DNA of 64,000 bases from Paenibacillus rigui (GCF_002234615.1 NZ_NMQW01000049.1:89276-153275), one strand, 5' to 3'; counted from the stretch's first letter, positions 18,301 through 27,012 are shown. Made by a program: numbers and translations. Notes: generated from the sequence alone by a model not told the origin.

Positions 18301-21028
18301 TCGAACGATCGACCTTTTTTACCCCATCGACGTACAAGTCGTACGTTTGAGCAATGGTATTGACGACCAATCGGAGATTGTACCATTGGTTCAGATTGAA
18401 ATCCATCAGCTCCGTGTCCGTTGCACCCTTGTAGGCACGGATTTTATTTTTACTGAACGCCACGCTGACCCCCGGAGAGGAGCTGCTGGTGCTGCCGTAC
18501 AAATAAGGAACGCTAAACCAGTTATTACCCGAGACATAAGGATCGTTCCTCATTATATCCGCTTCAATGGTTACGATACCCTTGAGCGGTGCAGCGAACG
18601 ATTGGGAGAGGCTTGTGCTGCCGCTGTTCGTCGTACGGGTCAGCTTGGCGCTTTTGTTCACTGCGCTTGGCAGCTCCACCACTTCCACCTTGCCTCCGCT
18701 GGCACTGACGGTCAAATTTCCTCCCGTGGCCAGATTGCCTGTCGTCAAGCTGTCGAACACATGGTTGAACTTCAGCTCAGGCGTTAAGCTTGCAATCAGC
18801 AGCTTCTTCACATCCGTCACACTCTCAGGGTTAACCGTCACCTGACTGACAGAGGCATCCCGGTAACCAGCTTTGGAAGCGGTGACGACATAGTTATCGC
18901 CAATCGGCACCTGGGGAAGCGTAAAGCTTCCGTCTGCACCCGTAGTCCCCGAAATGATCGTTTCGTTCTCGTAGCTGACGTTAACGGCGGCTCCCTCCAG
19001 CGGGCTCGCTTTATCGTCCAAAATTTGTCCCGTCAATGTTCCATACGGACTCGTCGAGGTAATGACGAAATCCTGTGTCGTCATATTCGGCGCCTGGACA
19101 GATACCGTCGCACTGCTGCCCATATATCCGTTCTTGGCAGCAGCCAGTGTCAAGTCAGCCGCATAAGGAACGTTTGGAATCACATAGATGCCCTTCGCAT
19201 CAGTGATCCCGGCATATTCCGTACCGTTCAGGCTTAAGCTTACCTTCGCTCCGGCAACCGGCTTGCCTGCACCGTCCCTTACTTTACCGTTGATCGACTC
19301 CGTCGTGCTGCCATCCTGGGTATAGTACTCGAACGCTCCGATATCAGGCAGACCGTTATACAACGAGCGCCCCGCATAGTCCTGGGAGCCGGGGTTAGAT
19401 ATGGCTACCCCTGTATTCACGAGCCCAGAGCCGGACTGCGAGCGGAAGCCCAGAGCAGAGGCCAGCTGGGGACCGGTTTCTGCCGTACCGGAAGGGCCTG
19501 CCGTTGTGCTGACGAATTTAGGATCCACCTGCATCGCCTTCGTATCCACAGCCGGAATCTGCAGCGTCGCACCGAAGTAATTGTTATTCTCATAGACGAT
19601 CGTATCGCTCGTCGTCAAAGCGGCGTTCGCTCGCGTCGAATAAATATTGTTATTGCGAATATTGTACTTGGCATTCAAGGAACTGCCGTAGCCATAAAAT
19701 AAATAATTGCTTTTATCATTATAGATCGTGTTGTTATACACTTCGGCTACCGCTTTGGCATCCGAATGCAAATAAATCGGGTACCTTGTATTGCTCTTGA
19801 TGACGTTGTAACGTATGATTGTGTCCCCGAACAAAAACTGGCAGATCAGAACGCCGTCGCCGTTATCATGGATGTAATTGTATTGAATGACGATCCTGGT
19901 TGTCGCTTTATCCGGGTCAATACCGTTGGAATCGGCTCCCCCGGCTTTTTGCTGGGTCTCGTACACCTCGTTGTACTGAATTACGATATCGTCGGCATAA
20001 TAAGCCTCGATCCCCGACGTACCTGCACGGTAGACCACATTATGCTCTACGAGCCCACCGCGGATGTCGGTCAAATACAGCCCGTTACAGCCGTAATCGG
20101 TATCCTTCTGGGTAATGTAGTTGTTGCGGATAATGATGTTCGTATGAGGCGTAAATTTCGGATCGGTCCCGTTCGCCCGCTCGCCCCATCCCGTTGAGAC
20201 CGCTATCGTATTCCCGTTCGCATCCTTGCCGTCCCCGGTATACTGCTTGAAGACGATGCCGGCAAAAGACGTATTCACAACCGTTGATTGCTCGATAATC
20301 ACGTCATTAATGACAGTAGGCTGGCTTGGCGGGTTAAAAATATCCGGGACTGTCGTATCGAATACGATCCCCCCCGTTTTTTTCGAGCCGTCCCATCCCG
20401 TCTTGAATCGGATCCCCGGCTGAGGCGGGTCCGGCTGCGTTCCGCTGATCCAGTTGATTTCACCTGTGACATCATGAACGTCCACACCCACGATGCGAAA
20501 ATGGTCCAGCTGCGTACTGTTATCCCCAGACACGTGGATGCCCCGGAAATCGCCCAAATTTTCCCCCGGCGTGCCTGTCGGCGGCTTCAGGTTGGATACA
20601 TCCAGGTTATACATCTCCCAATATTCCTGATTGAATAAACGCACGGCATCCTGGACGAGGCCGCTGCCTTGAATTTTCGGCTTGGCCCCGGTGCCGTATT
20701 TATCAATAACAATCGGGCTGCCCGAAGCGCCCGACCCTTTAGGCCACAGCTGCCCTTGCCAGCTTTCCCCGGCTTTCAGCAGCAGGCTGTCGCCCGGCTG
20801 GAAAGTAACCGCATTCACTTTGTCCAGCGTTTTCCAGGCAGCGCTTTCGCTTGTGCCCGGATTGCTGTCATCTCCCCCGCTCGCGTCCACATAATAAACC
20901 GTACCGGAGCCGGCGGATGCCTTCGCTTGGGGCAGAGGCAGCAGACCTGCCGATAAAACAAAGAGCAGGACGGCCGTCAGCAGCAAAGCGGATGCCCTCG
21001 TACCTTTACGGTAAAACGATGTTCTCAT
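15392..21028 (-). CDS. Giant secreted beta-helix protein with S-layer homology domains
   Basis: About 1,878 residues. Signal peptide (first 40), then a right-handed parallel beta-helix catalytic-type domain (about 42-575) opening YYVDASGGDDSNPGTS, as in polysaccharide lyases and related enzymes. It is followed by two carboxypeptidase-regulatory-like modules (about 580-745), a LamG-like sandwich (about 755-935), two cadherin-like modules, a third regulatory-like module, a cohesin-like domain, a FIVAR-type helical segment, a Ser/Gly linker and three SLH domains in the last 190 residues that bind secondary cell wall polymer. The start is uncertain among TTG 21034, ATG 21031 and ATG 21028; the last has GGGAGG at the best spacing. 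It probably acts on a plant polysaccharide at the cell surface; the exact activity is not assignable by eye. Confidence 0.88.
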   Translation of the reverse strand: MRTSFYRKGTRASALLLTAVLLFVLSAGLLPLPQAKASAGSGTVYYVDASGGDDSNPGTSESAAWKTLDKVNAVTFQPGDSLLLKAGESWQGQLWPKGSGASGSPIVIDKYGTGAKPKIQGSGLVQDAVRLFNQEYWEMYNLDVSNLKPPTGTPGENLGDFRGIHVSGDNSTQLDHFRIVGVDVHDVTGEINWISGTQPDPPQPGIRFKTGWDGSKKTGGIVFDTTVPDIFNPPSQPTVINDVIIEQSTVVNTSFAGIVFKQYTGDGKDANGNTIAVSTGWGERANGTDPKFTPHTNIIIRNNYITQKDTDYGCNGLYLTDIRGGLVEHNVVYRAGTSGIEAYYADDIVIQYNEVYETQQKAGGADSNGIDPDKATTRIVIQYNYIHDNGDGVLICQFLFGDTIIRYNVIKSNTRYPIYLHSDAKAVAEVYNNTIYNDKSNYLFYGYGSSLNAKYNIRNNNIYSTRANAALTTSDTIVYENNNYFGATLQIPAVDTKAMQVDPKFVSTTAGPSGTAETGPQLASALGFRSQSGSGLVNTGVAISNPGSQDYAGRSLYNGLPDIGAFEYYTQDGSTTESINGKVRDGAGKPVAGAKVSLSLNGTEYAGITDAKGIYVIPNVPYAADLTLAAAKNGYMGSSATVSVQAPNMTTQDFVITSTSPYGTLTGQILDDKASPLEGAAVNVSYENETIISGTTGADGSFTLPQVPIGDNYVVTASKAGYRDASVSQVTVNPESVTDVKKLLIASLTPELKFNHVFDSLTTGNLATGGNLTVSASGGKVEVVELPSAVNKSAKLTRTTNSGSTSLSQSFAAPLKGIVTIEADIMRNDPYVSGNNWFSVPYLYGSTSSSSPGVSVAFSKNKIRAYKGATDTELMDFNLNQWYNLRLVVNTIAQTYDLYVDGVKKVDRSTFRRDMPDITKIDFYANSSNYGSVHVDNIRITQGIAYSKLDATLDKLTSDAGPLLRTEDSSYLLNVDEETQSISFTPTAANPGATIMVNGVLTPSGTASSSIALTGDQTDIPIVVTSQDGSRSLTYTVTVLRASPLLNSTLKALAVSSGTLEPAFDKNKVDYKLNVPHEVEQIVLTPTAGYALASITVQGKAVDSGQPSAPLPLAYGENKVEIAVVSYDGTANTTYTIIVQRETAPYGGIAGTVRNTVNEAVYGATVVLSGGAASMTAATNASGEFMFAEVAPGTDYKLTVSKAGYDDQVLNGVGVTRGQTTTVPAIALQANGPIASLSGIAQAVPGQSFVSVYKLSSVSNSVYSAVYGHKLSLTFDPALIEWSSAESLNPGFVITEASSQALGHVLVQASVAPGGGPLPSGAELLSLHWKVKSAAEPATTLIQLNEVELTNGWGQSFGAATGTHALEIRLDYKAALQKLLVTVQAVISGAVEGTLKGQYPAGAKAELQDSVNAAQQVLNNPQASDEQYKQAIQALTEAQQRFAGKQRQTDAPGSGSSEGSGDSGGSSDGSSSSPSAGSNGSSTSGGSEGSTAAGNSDKSVITVQAGADGKASVAEDVLAAALQSAQQTGAGTKQVKIEVKDETRPLEYRLVLPTSALTKTQHEYDLILNTPVASVTLPSHMLNNHGMSSKEVELRIVRASGDQIPAKLQNRVGERPVVDLEVLVNGVPVRWKNQDAPVTVTIPYTPTAEEKNSPEAITVVYVAPEGPLTPVPNARYDAAAGWVRFTTTHYSRYAVLFDKKSFKDLDSVEWARKSIETLAARGIVQGASEDAFQPQKPITRAEYIVMLSRLLDLGKASAEPFGDVQPTAYYYEALNNARAYGIASGTGDNRFEPDRPITREDTMVLTARALAAVKTPLAPGKGGLGSYKDAAGVSEYAKDSVDALLSAKVISGYDDAIHPKDALTRAQAAVMLANLIMQ

Positions 21029-21119
21029 CATCAAATCCTCCCTTTTTCTGTGTTGTGATGAATACGCTTTAATTCCCGATCTAGGTTATTATAAAAGCCC
21101 TTTCACCATGTGAATATGG

Positions 21120-21142
21120 GGGAATTGAACAATCCTCTTTCA
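21120..21142 (-). promoter_or_regulatory. Candidate response-regulator box before the SLH protein gene
   Basis: On the minus strand the segment starts TGAAAGAGGATTGTTC and ends ATTCCC. It matches 18 of 23 positions with 9994-10016. A -10-like TATAAT lies about 30 bases downstream. The rest of the 21032-21414 gap holds no gene that I can see. Confidence 0.55.
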
Positions 21143-21414
21143 CTTTTGACGGAAAGTTGTTACAAAGACTGTAAATGCCGAAAAACCGATTGGACCGTTT
21201 CGCGAACATGTTGCTGGAAGCGCCGTTAAGCCTCACGAAGGCTAGTGTAACGATATATGTTATAATTTCCTTAATAAGGGAGATGGAATATTTATTTTCA
21301 ACTGGTGAAACATACGAGCACTGCTGCCGGTATGGATCGGTATCTGCGTTGCGCTTGAGGGCTGGAAAGTAGAGAAATATCATAGATGGTTAAAAGGTGG
21401 TTGGGGGGACATCC

Positions 21415-22094
21415 ATGCAAAAAGTGATCTCGTTGATTGAAAAGTCAGGTATTCCATTTACAACAAATACACCACTACATAGTTATACAACATGGAAAAT
21501 CGGCGGTCCTTGCGACTTAATGGTCTTTCCCCGTTCTGTAGAAGAAGCTTCGGAATGTATCCGCATTTTTAATACAGCCGGAATCCCATGGATGATCATC
21601 GGCAAAGGATCCAATATGTTGGTTTCTGACGATGGATTTCATGGGGCCATTTTGCGTCTTTCGGGGGCATTGGATACCGTTTCCTTTAGAGATGATGGGG
21701 TTATTGCAGGGGCAGGTTTTTCTCTAATAACATTATCGCTTCAGGCAGCCAAATACGGTTTCACAGGGTTAGAATTTGCTAGCGGAATCCCAGGGACGGT
21801 TGGCGGCGCGGTTTGTATGAACGCTGGTGCGCACGGCTCAGACATTTCCAAGACGTTGTCACTAGCGCTGGTCCGTCACCCTTATTTGCTGCTGCGGTGA
21901 TTGAATCTTGTGGATTAAAAGGATTCTGCATCGGCGGAGCGAAATTTTCCGAAATACATTCAAACTTCATTGTGAATGCAGGTGGTGCTACAGCTAAAGA
22001 CGTATTAGCGTTAATTGAACTTGCTGAAGAACGTGCAAAGCAAGAACATGGTGTTACCCTTGTAAGGGAAGTTCAGTTTGTGGGATTCAACTAG
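21415..22094 (+). pseudogene. murB: murB pseudogene (UDP-N-acetylenolpyruvoylglucosamine reductase) with internal deletion and frameshift
   Basis: The first part (to about 21888) reads as the FAD-binding N-terminal half of MurB, with HSYTTWKIGGPCDLMVFP, IIGKGSNMLVSDDG and IPGTVGGAVCMNAGAHGSD. From about 21889 a different frame gives the MurB C-terminus (LKGFCIGGAKFSEIHSNFIV, GGATAKDVLALIELAEER). Compared with the usual length of about 300 residues, roughly 75 residues between the two halves are missing, including the catalytic-serine region normally written GS(V/I)FRNP, and the frame changes at the junction. The start ATG is intact with GGGGGG upstream. This is not a working enzyme; the cell must carry another murB. 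Confidence 0.88.
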
Positions 22095-22224
22095 CGGATA
22101 ACAAAGACACGGCTGTCGGCATAGGTCGGCAGCAGCGTTATTGAGCGGGCAGTAGAACGTATTTAGTATTTTTAGGAAAAAAGGTATAATTGAAAAAAAT
22201 AACAAAGCTTTTGGGGGCAACATT

Positions 22225-23103
22225 TTGAAAAAAACGATAACCATCATGTGTATTGCTGCAATAACGATTTTACTTACTAGTTGTAAAAAAGATAATATCG
22301 GGCCTTTAAACCTTAATGGTAGTCCTAACGAGAATAGAAACGAAATTTCTGAAACAAGTGTTCCAAAAAGTCCTTCCTCGACCCTGCAACAAAATGGAAA
22401 AAAAGAGAATATTGAAACAGAGCCTTCAATAGAAATATCGGGTCAATACCCGAAAACTTCTGATGCCCCTAAACCAGCAGCTAAAGAACCTGTAGTTGCC
22501 AATAGGACTAGTGAGCAGCCAACTCCTCAGCCCACAAATCAGGACTTTAAGTCATTAATTCCAACTGGTTGGCACATTCTAGAGAAGTCGAAAGATAAAC
22601 CCGCAATAGCTGAAGGTGATCTAAATAAAGACGGCATCCCTGACGTTGCTGCTGTTATCGAAAAAACAGAAACGACTGGTGGTGATTCGCCCAGGTCTTT
22701 AATGATTACATTCGGTACCGGTAATGGGAATTATACTTTATCCATCATTGCAGATCATGTCGTACTTCGAGCTCATGATGGGGGCCCACACGGTGACCCA
22801 TTTGAAGATATACTCATCGACCGTGGTTCCGTAGTGCTTAGTGACTTTGGAGGTAGTCGTTGGAAATGGTCTGATAAATACCGTTTTCGGTTTCAAAACA
22901 ATGATTGGTATCTAATTGGACTTACACAAACATCTTACGATGGAGCAACAGCAGCCACCGATGAAGATGACTACAACTTGCTGACTGGCGATTTCATCCA
23001 AACCAAAACGGATAGTGGAACCGCTACCCCGGTAATTACAAAGGGTAACCGTGGTCCTAAAACCGTACTTTTACGAGAATTTAAAGCTGACATAGCTCAT
23101 TAA
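22225..23103 (+). CDS. Lipoprotein of unknown function with a Ca-binding-like repeat
   Basis: 292 residues. Lipoprotein signal peptide ending ILLTSCKK, a Ser/Pro/Asn-rich tether to about residue 105, then a globular domain of about 185 residues. EGDLNKDGIPDVAAVIE resembles one FG-GAP/VCBS-type Asp-rich loop. The start is a TTG preceded by GGGGG with 7-base spacing; a TATAAT lies about 40 bases upstream. Codon use and base composition are clearly AT-richer than in the sugar clusters on either side, suggesting acquisition. I do not recognise a specific family. Confidence 0.75.
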   Translation: MKKTITIMCIAAITILLTSCKKDNIGPLNLNGSPNENRNEISETSVPKSPSSTLQQNGKKENIETEPSIEISGQYPKTSDAPKPAAKEPVVANRTSEQPTPQPTNQDFKSLIPTGWHILEKSKDKPAIAEGDLNKDGIPDVAAVIEKTETTGGDSPRSLMITFGTGNGNYTLSIIADHVVLRAHDGGPHGDPFEDILIDRGSVVLSDFGGSRWKWSDKYRFRFQNNDWYLIGLTQTSYDGATAATDEDDYNLLTGDFIQTKTDSGTATPVITKGNRGPKTVLLREFKADIAH

Positions 23104-23305
23104 TGAATCCCCCATCTCTTAACTATTAATAACCAAATTGATTAAAACTAGGTTTATTAGTATATAGGAACCCTCTAATAAAAATTTGGCCATTATCTTC
23201 ATGTTCTCCATTCTGGTTCTGAAGTGTCCCAGCCTTGTTGGAAGTGAAGTTAACGGACACGAGTTCAATCAACGCATGACGGTATGCAGTGGCAGGAGGA
23301 GAAGC

Positions 23306-24310
23306 ATGGAGTCAAGATTTCAGCAATTAGCTGATTATGTTTATGATGTCCAGCTCCGAATAGGAGCGACTGCGGCAGCATTATATGTCCTGCAGAACAA
23401 CCGAATTGTCCACGAATCCTATTCAGGCAGGCATAATGAAGACGAGCATTCGCGCATTGTTGACGTACATACGCAATTTAATGTGGGCTCTGTACGCAAA
23501 ACTTATCTTGCACTTGCCATAAGCTTGCTTATAGAACAGGGAAGGATCGAAAGTATAGACGATCCGTTATCCCGGTATCTTGACAAGTTACCTGAGTGCA
23601 CGAATGACGTGACGCTCCGTCACCTCTTGACGCATACACACGGACTTATGGAACGGGAAGGAAAGCTTATTCAAGAGTTTCCTGCAGGCAACGGTTGGGC
23701 CTATCGAAATGCCGGCATTGCAATGTTATTCGAGATCGTATTCCGACTTACCGGGATGACATTGAGTGAATTCATGACTGAAGCCGTTTTCGAGCCTTAT
23801 GGCTTGCGTGAAACAGGCTGGCGTAACACCCCGTACGAGCAACTGATATACAATTATTACTCGCGTCCGGACAACTGGGTCGGTCCAAACAACAGCACAG
23901 CTGGAGACCAGAGTAACCTTTTTGTCAGCGCCCGCGACCTAGCACAGTGGGGGCAACTTCATCTTCGCTGTGGGGCTGCCTGGGACGGCAGACAGGTACT
24001 GCCAATTAACGTATTTGAGCGTGTAACGGCTCTTCAAACGCCTAAGGTCGTTCCAGCACATAAGCCACGTAACGGTTTTATCTGGTGGCTTCAGCACGCC
24101 ACACCGCTAAACCAGATTGGCGAGCACGTGCCTGCTGGCTCGTATCAGGCACTCGGCATTACGGGATGCGCCGTGTTAGTCATTCCCGTCTACAATGTGG
24201 TAGCAGTACGTATGTATAACCAGCTTTTTAAACCTGTGGATTACGATTATCTCAAAGATATCCGGACATTCGGTAATTTGGTATCCGATGCTGCCAAAAG
24301 CTTTAATTAA
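23306..24310 (+). CDS. Serine hydrolase of the class C beta-lactamase/penicillin-binding family
   Basis: 334 residues, no clear signal peptide with the chosen start. Active-site SxxK is SVRK (FNVGSVRKTYLALA) and the YxN motif is YRN (WAYRNAGIAM). The third motif is weak (LGITGC). The ATG at 23306 has AGGAGGAG immediately upstream; an upstream in-frame TTG would add 40 unrelated residues. Such proteins are often esterases or D-amino-acid peptidases rather than true beta-lactamases. The gene ended at an intrinsic terminator that is now split by a MITE-like element. Confidence 0.87.
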   Translation: MESRFQQLADYVYDVQLRIGATAAALYVLQNNRIVHESYSGRHNEDEHSRIVDVHTQFNVGSVRKTYLALAISLLIEQGRIESIDDPLSRYLDKLPECTNDVTLRHLLTHTHGLMEREGKLIQEFPAGNGWAYRNAGIAMLFEIVFRLTGMTLSEFMTEAVFEPYGLRETGWRNTPYEQLIYNYYSRPDNWVGPNNSTAGDQSNLFVSARDLAQWGQLHLRCGAAWDGRQVLPINVFERVTALQTPKVVPAHKPRNGFIWWLQHATPLNQIGEHVPAGSYQALGITGCAVLVIPVYNVVAVRMYNQLFKPVDYDYLKDIRTFGNLVSDAAKSFN

Positions 24311-24487
24311 AAAAAACATCTGTCCCCTAGAGGCCACTGAAAAACGGGCGGAGTGGACGGAATCGTTATGTAGAAGCGTAAGCGTTCGCCTTTGTCCCCC
24401 GGATTTTGACCGCTATAGAAGAAGGATCCGTCCATGCAGCTCGTAGCCTTTCCAGTGGCCTCGTCCCCTAAGATGTCTTTTTTTGCG
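24311..24487 (+). terminator. Intrinsic terminator split by an inserted element
   Basis: Without the inserted 133-bp element and one 8-base duplication, the sequence reads AAAAAACATCT, loop GTCCCCTA, AGATGTC and a T-run. That is an ordinary hairpin terminator just after the serine hydrolase stop. The duplicated target is exactly the loop, so the two stem halves are now at 24311-24321 and 24471-24487, about 150 bases apart. Confidence 0.68.
24330..24462 (+). mobile_element. MITE-like foldback element, copy 1 (133 bp)
   Basis: Non-coding element with perfect 10-bp terminal inverted repeats (GAGGCCACTG and CAGTGGCCTC), flanked on both sides by the identical 8-bp GTCCCCTA, which looks like a target site duplication. 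An inner inverted repeat GGACGGA/TCCGTCC suggests the whole unit folds into a long hairpin. It encodes no protein and must have been moved by a transposase acting in trans. A diverged second copy lies at 49135-49237 on the other strand, sharing a 42-base block with one mismatch. The stretch from 24488 to 24596 holds nothing I recognise. Confidence 0.78.
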
Positions 24488-24596
24488 ACTACTCGAAGAA
24501 AGAGCGTAAGTTCTTGATGGCCCTCACAGAAAAGCTGGGGTTCTTGAAGCGTAGGCCTCTTTTAACGTTCAGCAAATCTGCTTTGACGAAGGGAGT

Positions 24597-25379
24597 CTAT
24601 TTTTGAAATTGCTTTGCCAAAAAGCTTGAGATTCCCTTATAGATTGAGCTAGGTGATTCCAAGGGAGACAAGTGTCCGGTTTGGGGAATAACGTATAGTT
24701 CTGCATGAGGTATGCGTGGCAGCAGCTCACGTTTCAATGTTTCCAAACGATCTACCGGGTCAGATTCCCCCGCTAGTACAAGTGTGGGGACATGAATGTT
24801 TTTCACTTCTGCAGATATATCCTCAAGCATAGCCGTTTCAGGCCATGCCGCACGAGCTAAAGGTGCACTTTTTTGCATATCCTCAAGCACCATTTCGCGA
24901 ATATTTTCTTCAAGAGGAAGTAAGGTAATATTGTTGAAAGCAATTTCCGCTCCCTCGCGGTTAGAATAGAAATGAACCATGGCATTTCTTATTTCTTGTG
25001 GCATATCTTGAGGAGTCGGGGGAGAAGGTGCAACTAAAATCAAGGCTTCTAAACCAGCGGGGTTACGTGAAGCCAATAACTGTGCTGCTTTACCGCCCAT
25101 GGAATGACCAATGACCACATAATGCTTCAAACCAAGTTCTTGAATAAGCGCATGTGCATCGTCCGCGAGATCCTTAATTGTATGGGATGTAGCTGACTTA
25201 TCTGAGTTCCCCCATCCACGTTGGTCGTAAGCTATGCAACGGTATTCCGCTTTTAGAACGTCAATAATGTTATCCCAGGTCCGCGTGGATCCGCCGTAAA
25301 AGTGCAAAAACACAAGAGCAAGGTCTCCTTGTCCTTGCTGTTCAACATGAAGCTCGACGCCATTAACATGATAGTGCAT
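24597..25379 (-). CDS. Alpha/beta hydrolase
   Basis: 260 residues, normal length for a single-domain alpha/beta hydrolase. The nucleophile elbow is GHSMGG, the oxyanion region HFYGGSTRTW, the acidic residue lies in AGESDPVD and the catalytic histidine in QTGHLSPLE. Probably an esterase or haloperoxidase-like enzyme of unknown substrate, cytoplasmic. The start ATG has AGGAG upstream. It is divergent from an Rrf2 gene, with a perfect palindrome in the shared control region, so its expression is probably set by that regulator. Confidence 0.9.
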   Translation of the reverse strand: MHYHVNGVELHVEQQGQGDLALVFLHFYGGSTRTWDNIIDVLKAEYRCIAYDQRGWGNSDKSATSHTIKDLADDAHALIQELGLKHYVVIGHSMGGKAAQLLASRNPAGLEALILVAPSPPTPQDMPQEIRNAMVHFYSNREGAEIAFNNITLLPLEENIREMVLEDMQKSAPLARAAWPETAMLEDISAEVKNIHVPTLVLAGESDPVDRLETLKRELLPRIPHAELYVIPQTGHLSPLESPSSIYKGISSFLAKQFQK

Positions 25380-25404
25380 TGAATCCGCTCCTTCAAATAG
25401 TAAT

Positions 25405-25423
25405 AGTAACAGTTACTGTTACT
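25405..25423. promoter_or_regulatory. Perfect 19-bp palindrome, candidate operator of the Rrf2 gene
   Basis: AGTAACAGTTACTGTTACT, a 9+1+9 perfect inverted repeat, lies 25 bases upstream of the hydrolase start and about 130 bases upstream of the Rrf2 start, in the divergent promoter region. Confidence 0.65.
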
Positions 25424-25553
25424 TTTATAAAGATAATGGTTTATACTAAAGATGTCAAGTCCATTCCTTGACCACGTATTTTTAAATTTGATTTGCCTTT
25501 CAAAAATCAATAAACTAAAAATAAGCTTTAATAAGAAAGAAGGACTTGCAAAA

Positions 25554-25985
25554 ATGGCAAATAAAAGCCAACAGTTCTCTGTAGCCGTTCATATTTTATG
25601 CTTTCTTGAATTTAATAAAAAAGGCCGTACCACGTCTGAATTACTTGCTATGAGTGTGAACGCGAATCCGGCGGTGATTAGAAGAATTATGAGAAAACTG
25701 ACTAAAGCTGGCCTTATTACATCTACACTTGGAACCAATGCAGCGATAAGTCTGGCCCAAAAGGCAAATCAAATCACGCTGCTGGATGTATACCGTGCGA
25801 CTATGGAAGATGATGAAATTTTTATCATCCATCAAGAAACAAACCCGACCTGTCCGGTAGGAAGTAAAATGCCGCATTTATTAGGTGGAGTTTACACTAA
25901 AGTCCAAGCGACCATGGAGGACGAATTGTCGGGTTTTACGATTGAGCAGCTAGTCGAGAGTGGAATCGTCGAAACGAAAGGGTAA
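25554..25985 (+). CDS. Rrf2-family transcriptional regulator
   Basis: 143 residues. N-terminal winged helix (QQFSVAVHILCFLE, TTSELLAMSVNANPAVIRRI) and short effector region. Only one cysteine lies in the C-terminal half (NPTCPVGSKM), so it probably does not bind an Fe-S cluster the way three-cysteine Rrf2 proteins do. It resembles the YwnA subgroup. The ATG at 25554 was chosen because AAGGA lies about 10 bases upstream and the family start follows; the open frame extends 34 codons further upstream without a family match. It is divergent from the alpha/beta hydrolase. Confidence 0.85.
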   Translation: MANKSQQFSVAVHILCFLEFNKKGRTTSELLAMSVNANPAVIRRIMRKLTKAGLITSTLGTNAAISLAQKANQITLLDVYRATMEDDEIFIIHQETNPTCPVGSKMPHLLGGVYTKVQATMEDELSGFTIEQLVESGIVETKG

Positions 25986-26015
25986 GACTGCGATGCGTGA
26001 ACGATTCACCATCGT

Positions 26016-26844
<829 letters not shown>

Positions 26845-26881
26845 ATCTGGCATCCCTCCTGAATTTCACCTGATTCCATTC

Positions 26882-26912
26882 ATCATACACCTTAGAGTTA
26901 CCTCGAAGTCAA
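26882..26912 (-). promoter_or_regulatory. MerR-type promoter of the merR-VOC operon
   Basis: Minus strand -35 TTGACT, a 19-bp spacer and -10 TATGAT. The spacer contains the dyad CTTCGAG-N4-CTCTAAG (26891-26908). A 19-bp spacer is the hallmark of promoters untwisted by MerR activators. Confidence 0.75.
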
Positions 26913-26950
26913 CCCCCTCTCCCCTTGCAAAAAAAAGAGGCGTTCCCCGC

Positions 26951-26981
26951 TTGACTTCGAGCCGGCTCTAACCTTTAAGCT
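26951..26981 (+). promoter_or_regulatory. MerR-type promoter of the EamA gene
   Basis: -35 TTGACT, 19-bp spacer and -10 TAAGCT, with the related dyad CTTCGAG-CCGG-CTCTAAC at 26955-26972. The same -35 and half-sites as in the divergent merR promoter suggest control by one regulator. Confidence 0.72.
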
Positions 26982-27012
26982 GTAGCCAATACCTTTTCAG
27001 GAGGAATGGCCT

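Noticed and set aside
24488..24596. Possible third element or gene remnant after the MITE-like element
   Set aside because: No inverted termini, no coding potential and no match to other parts of the window.
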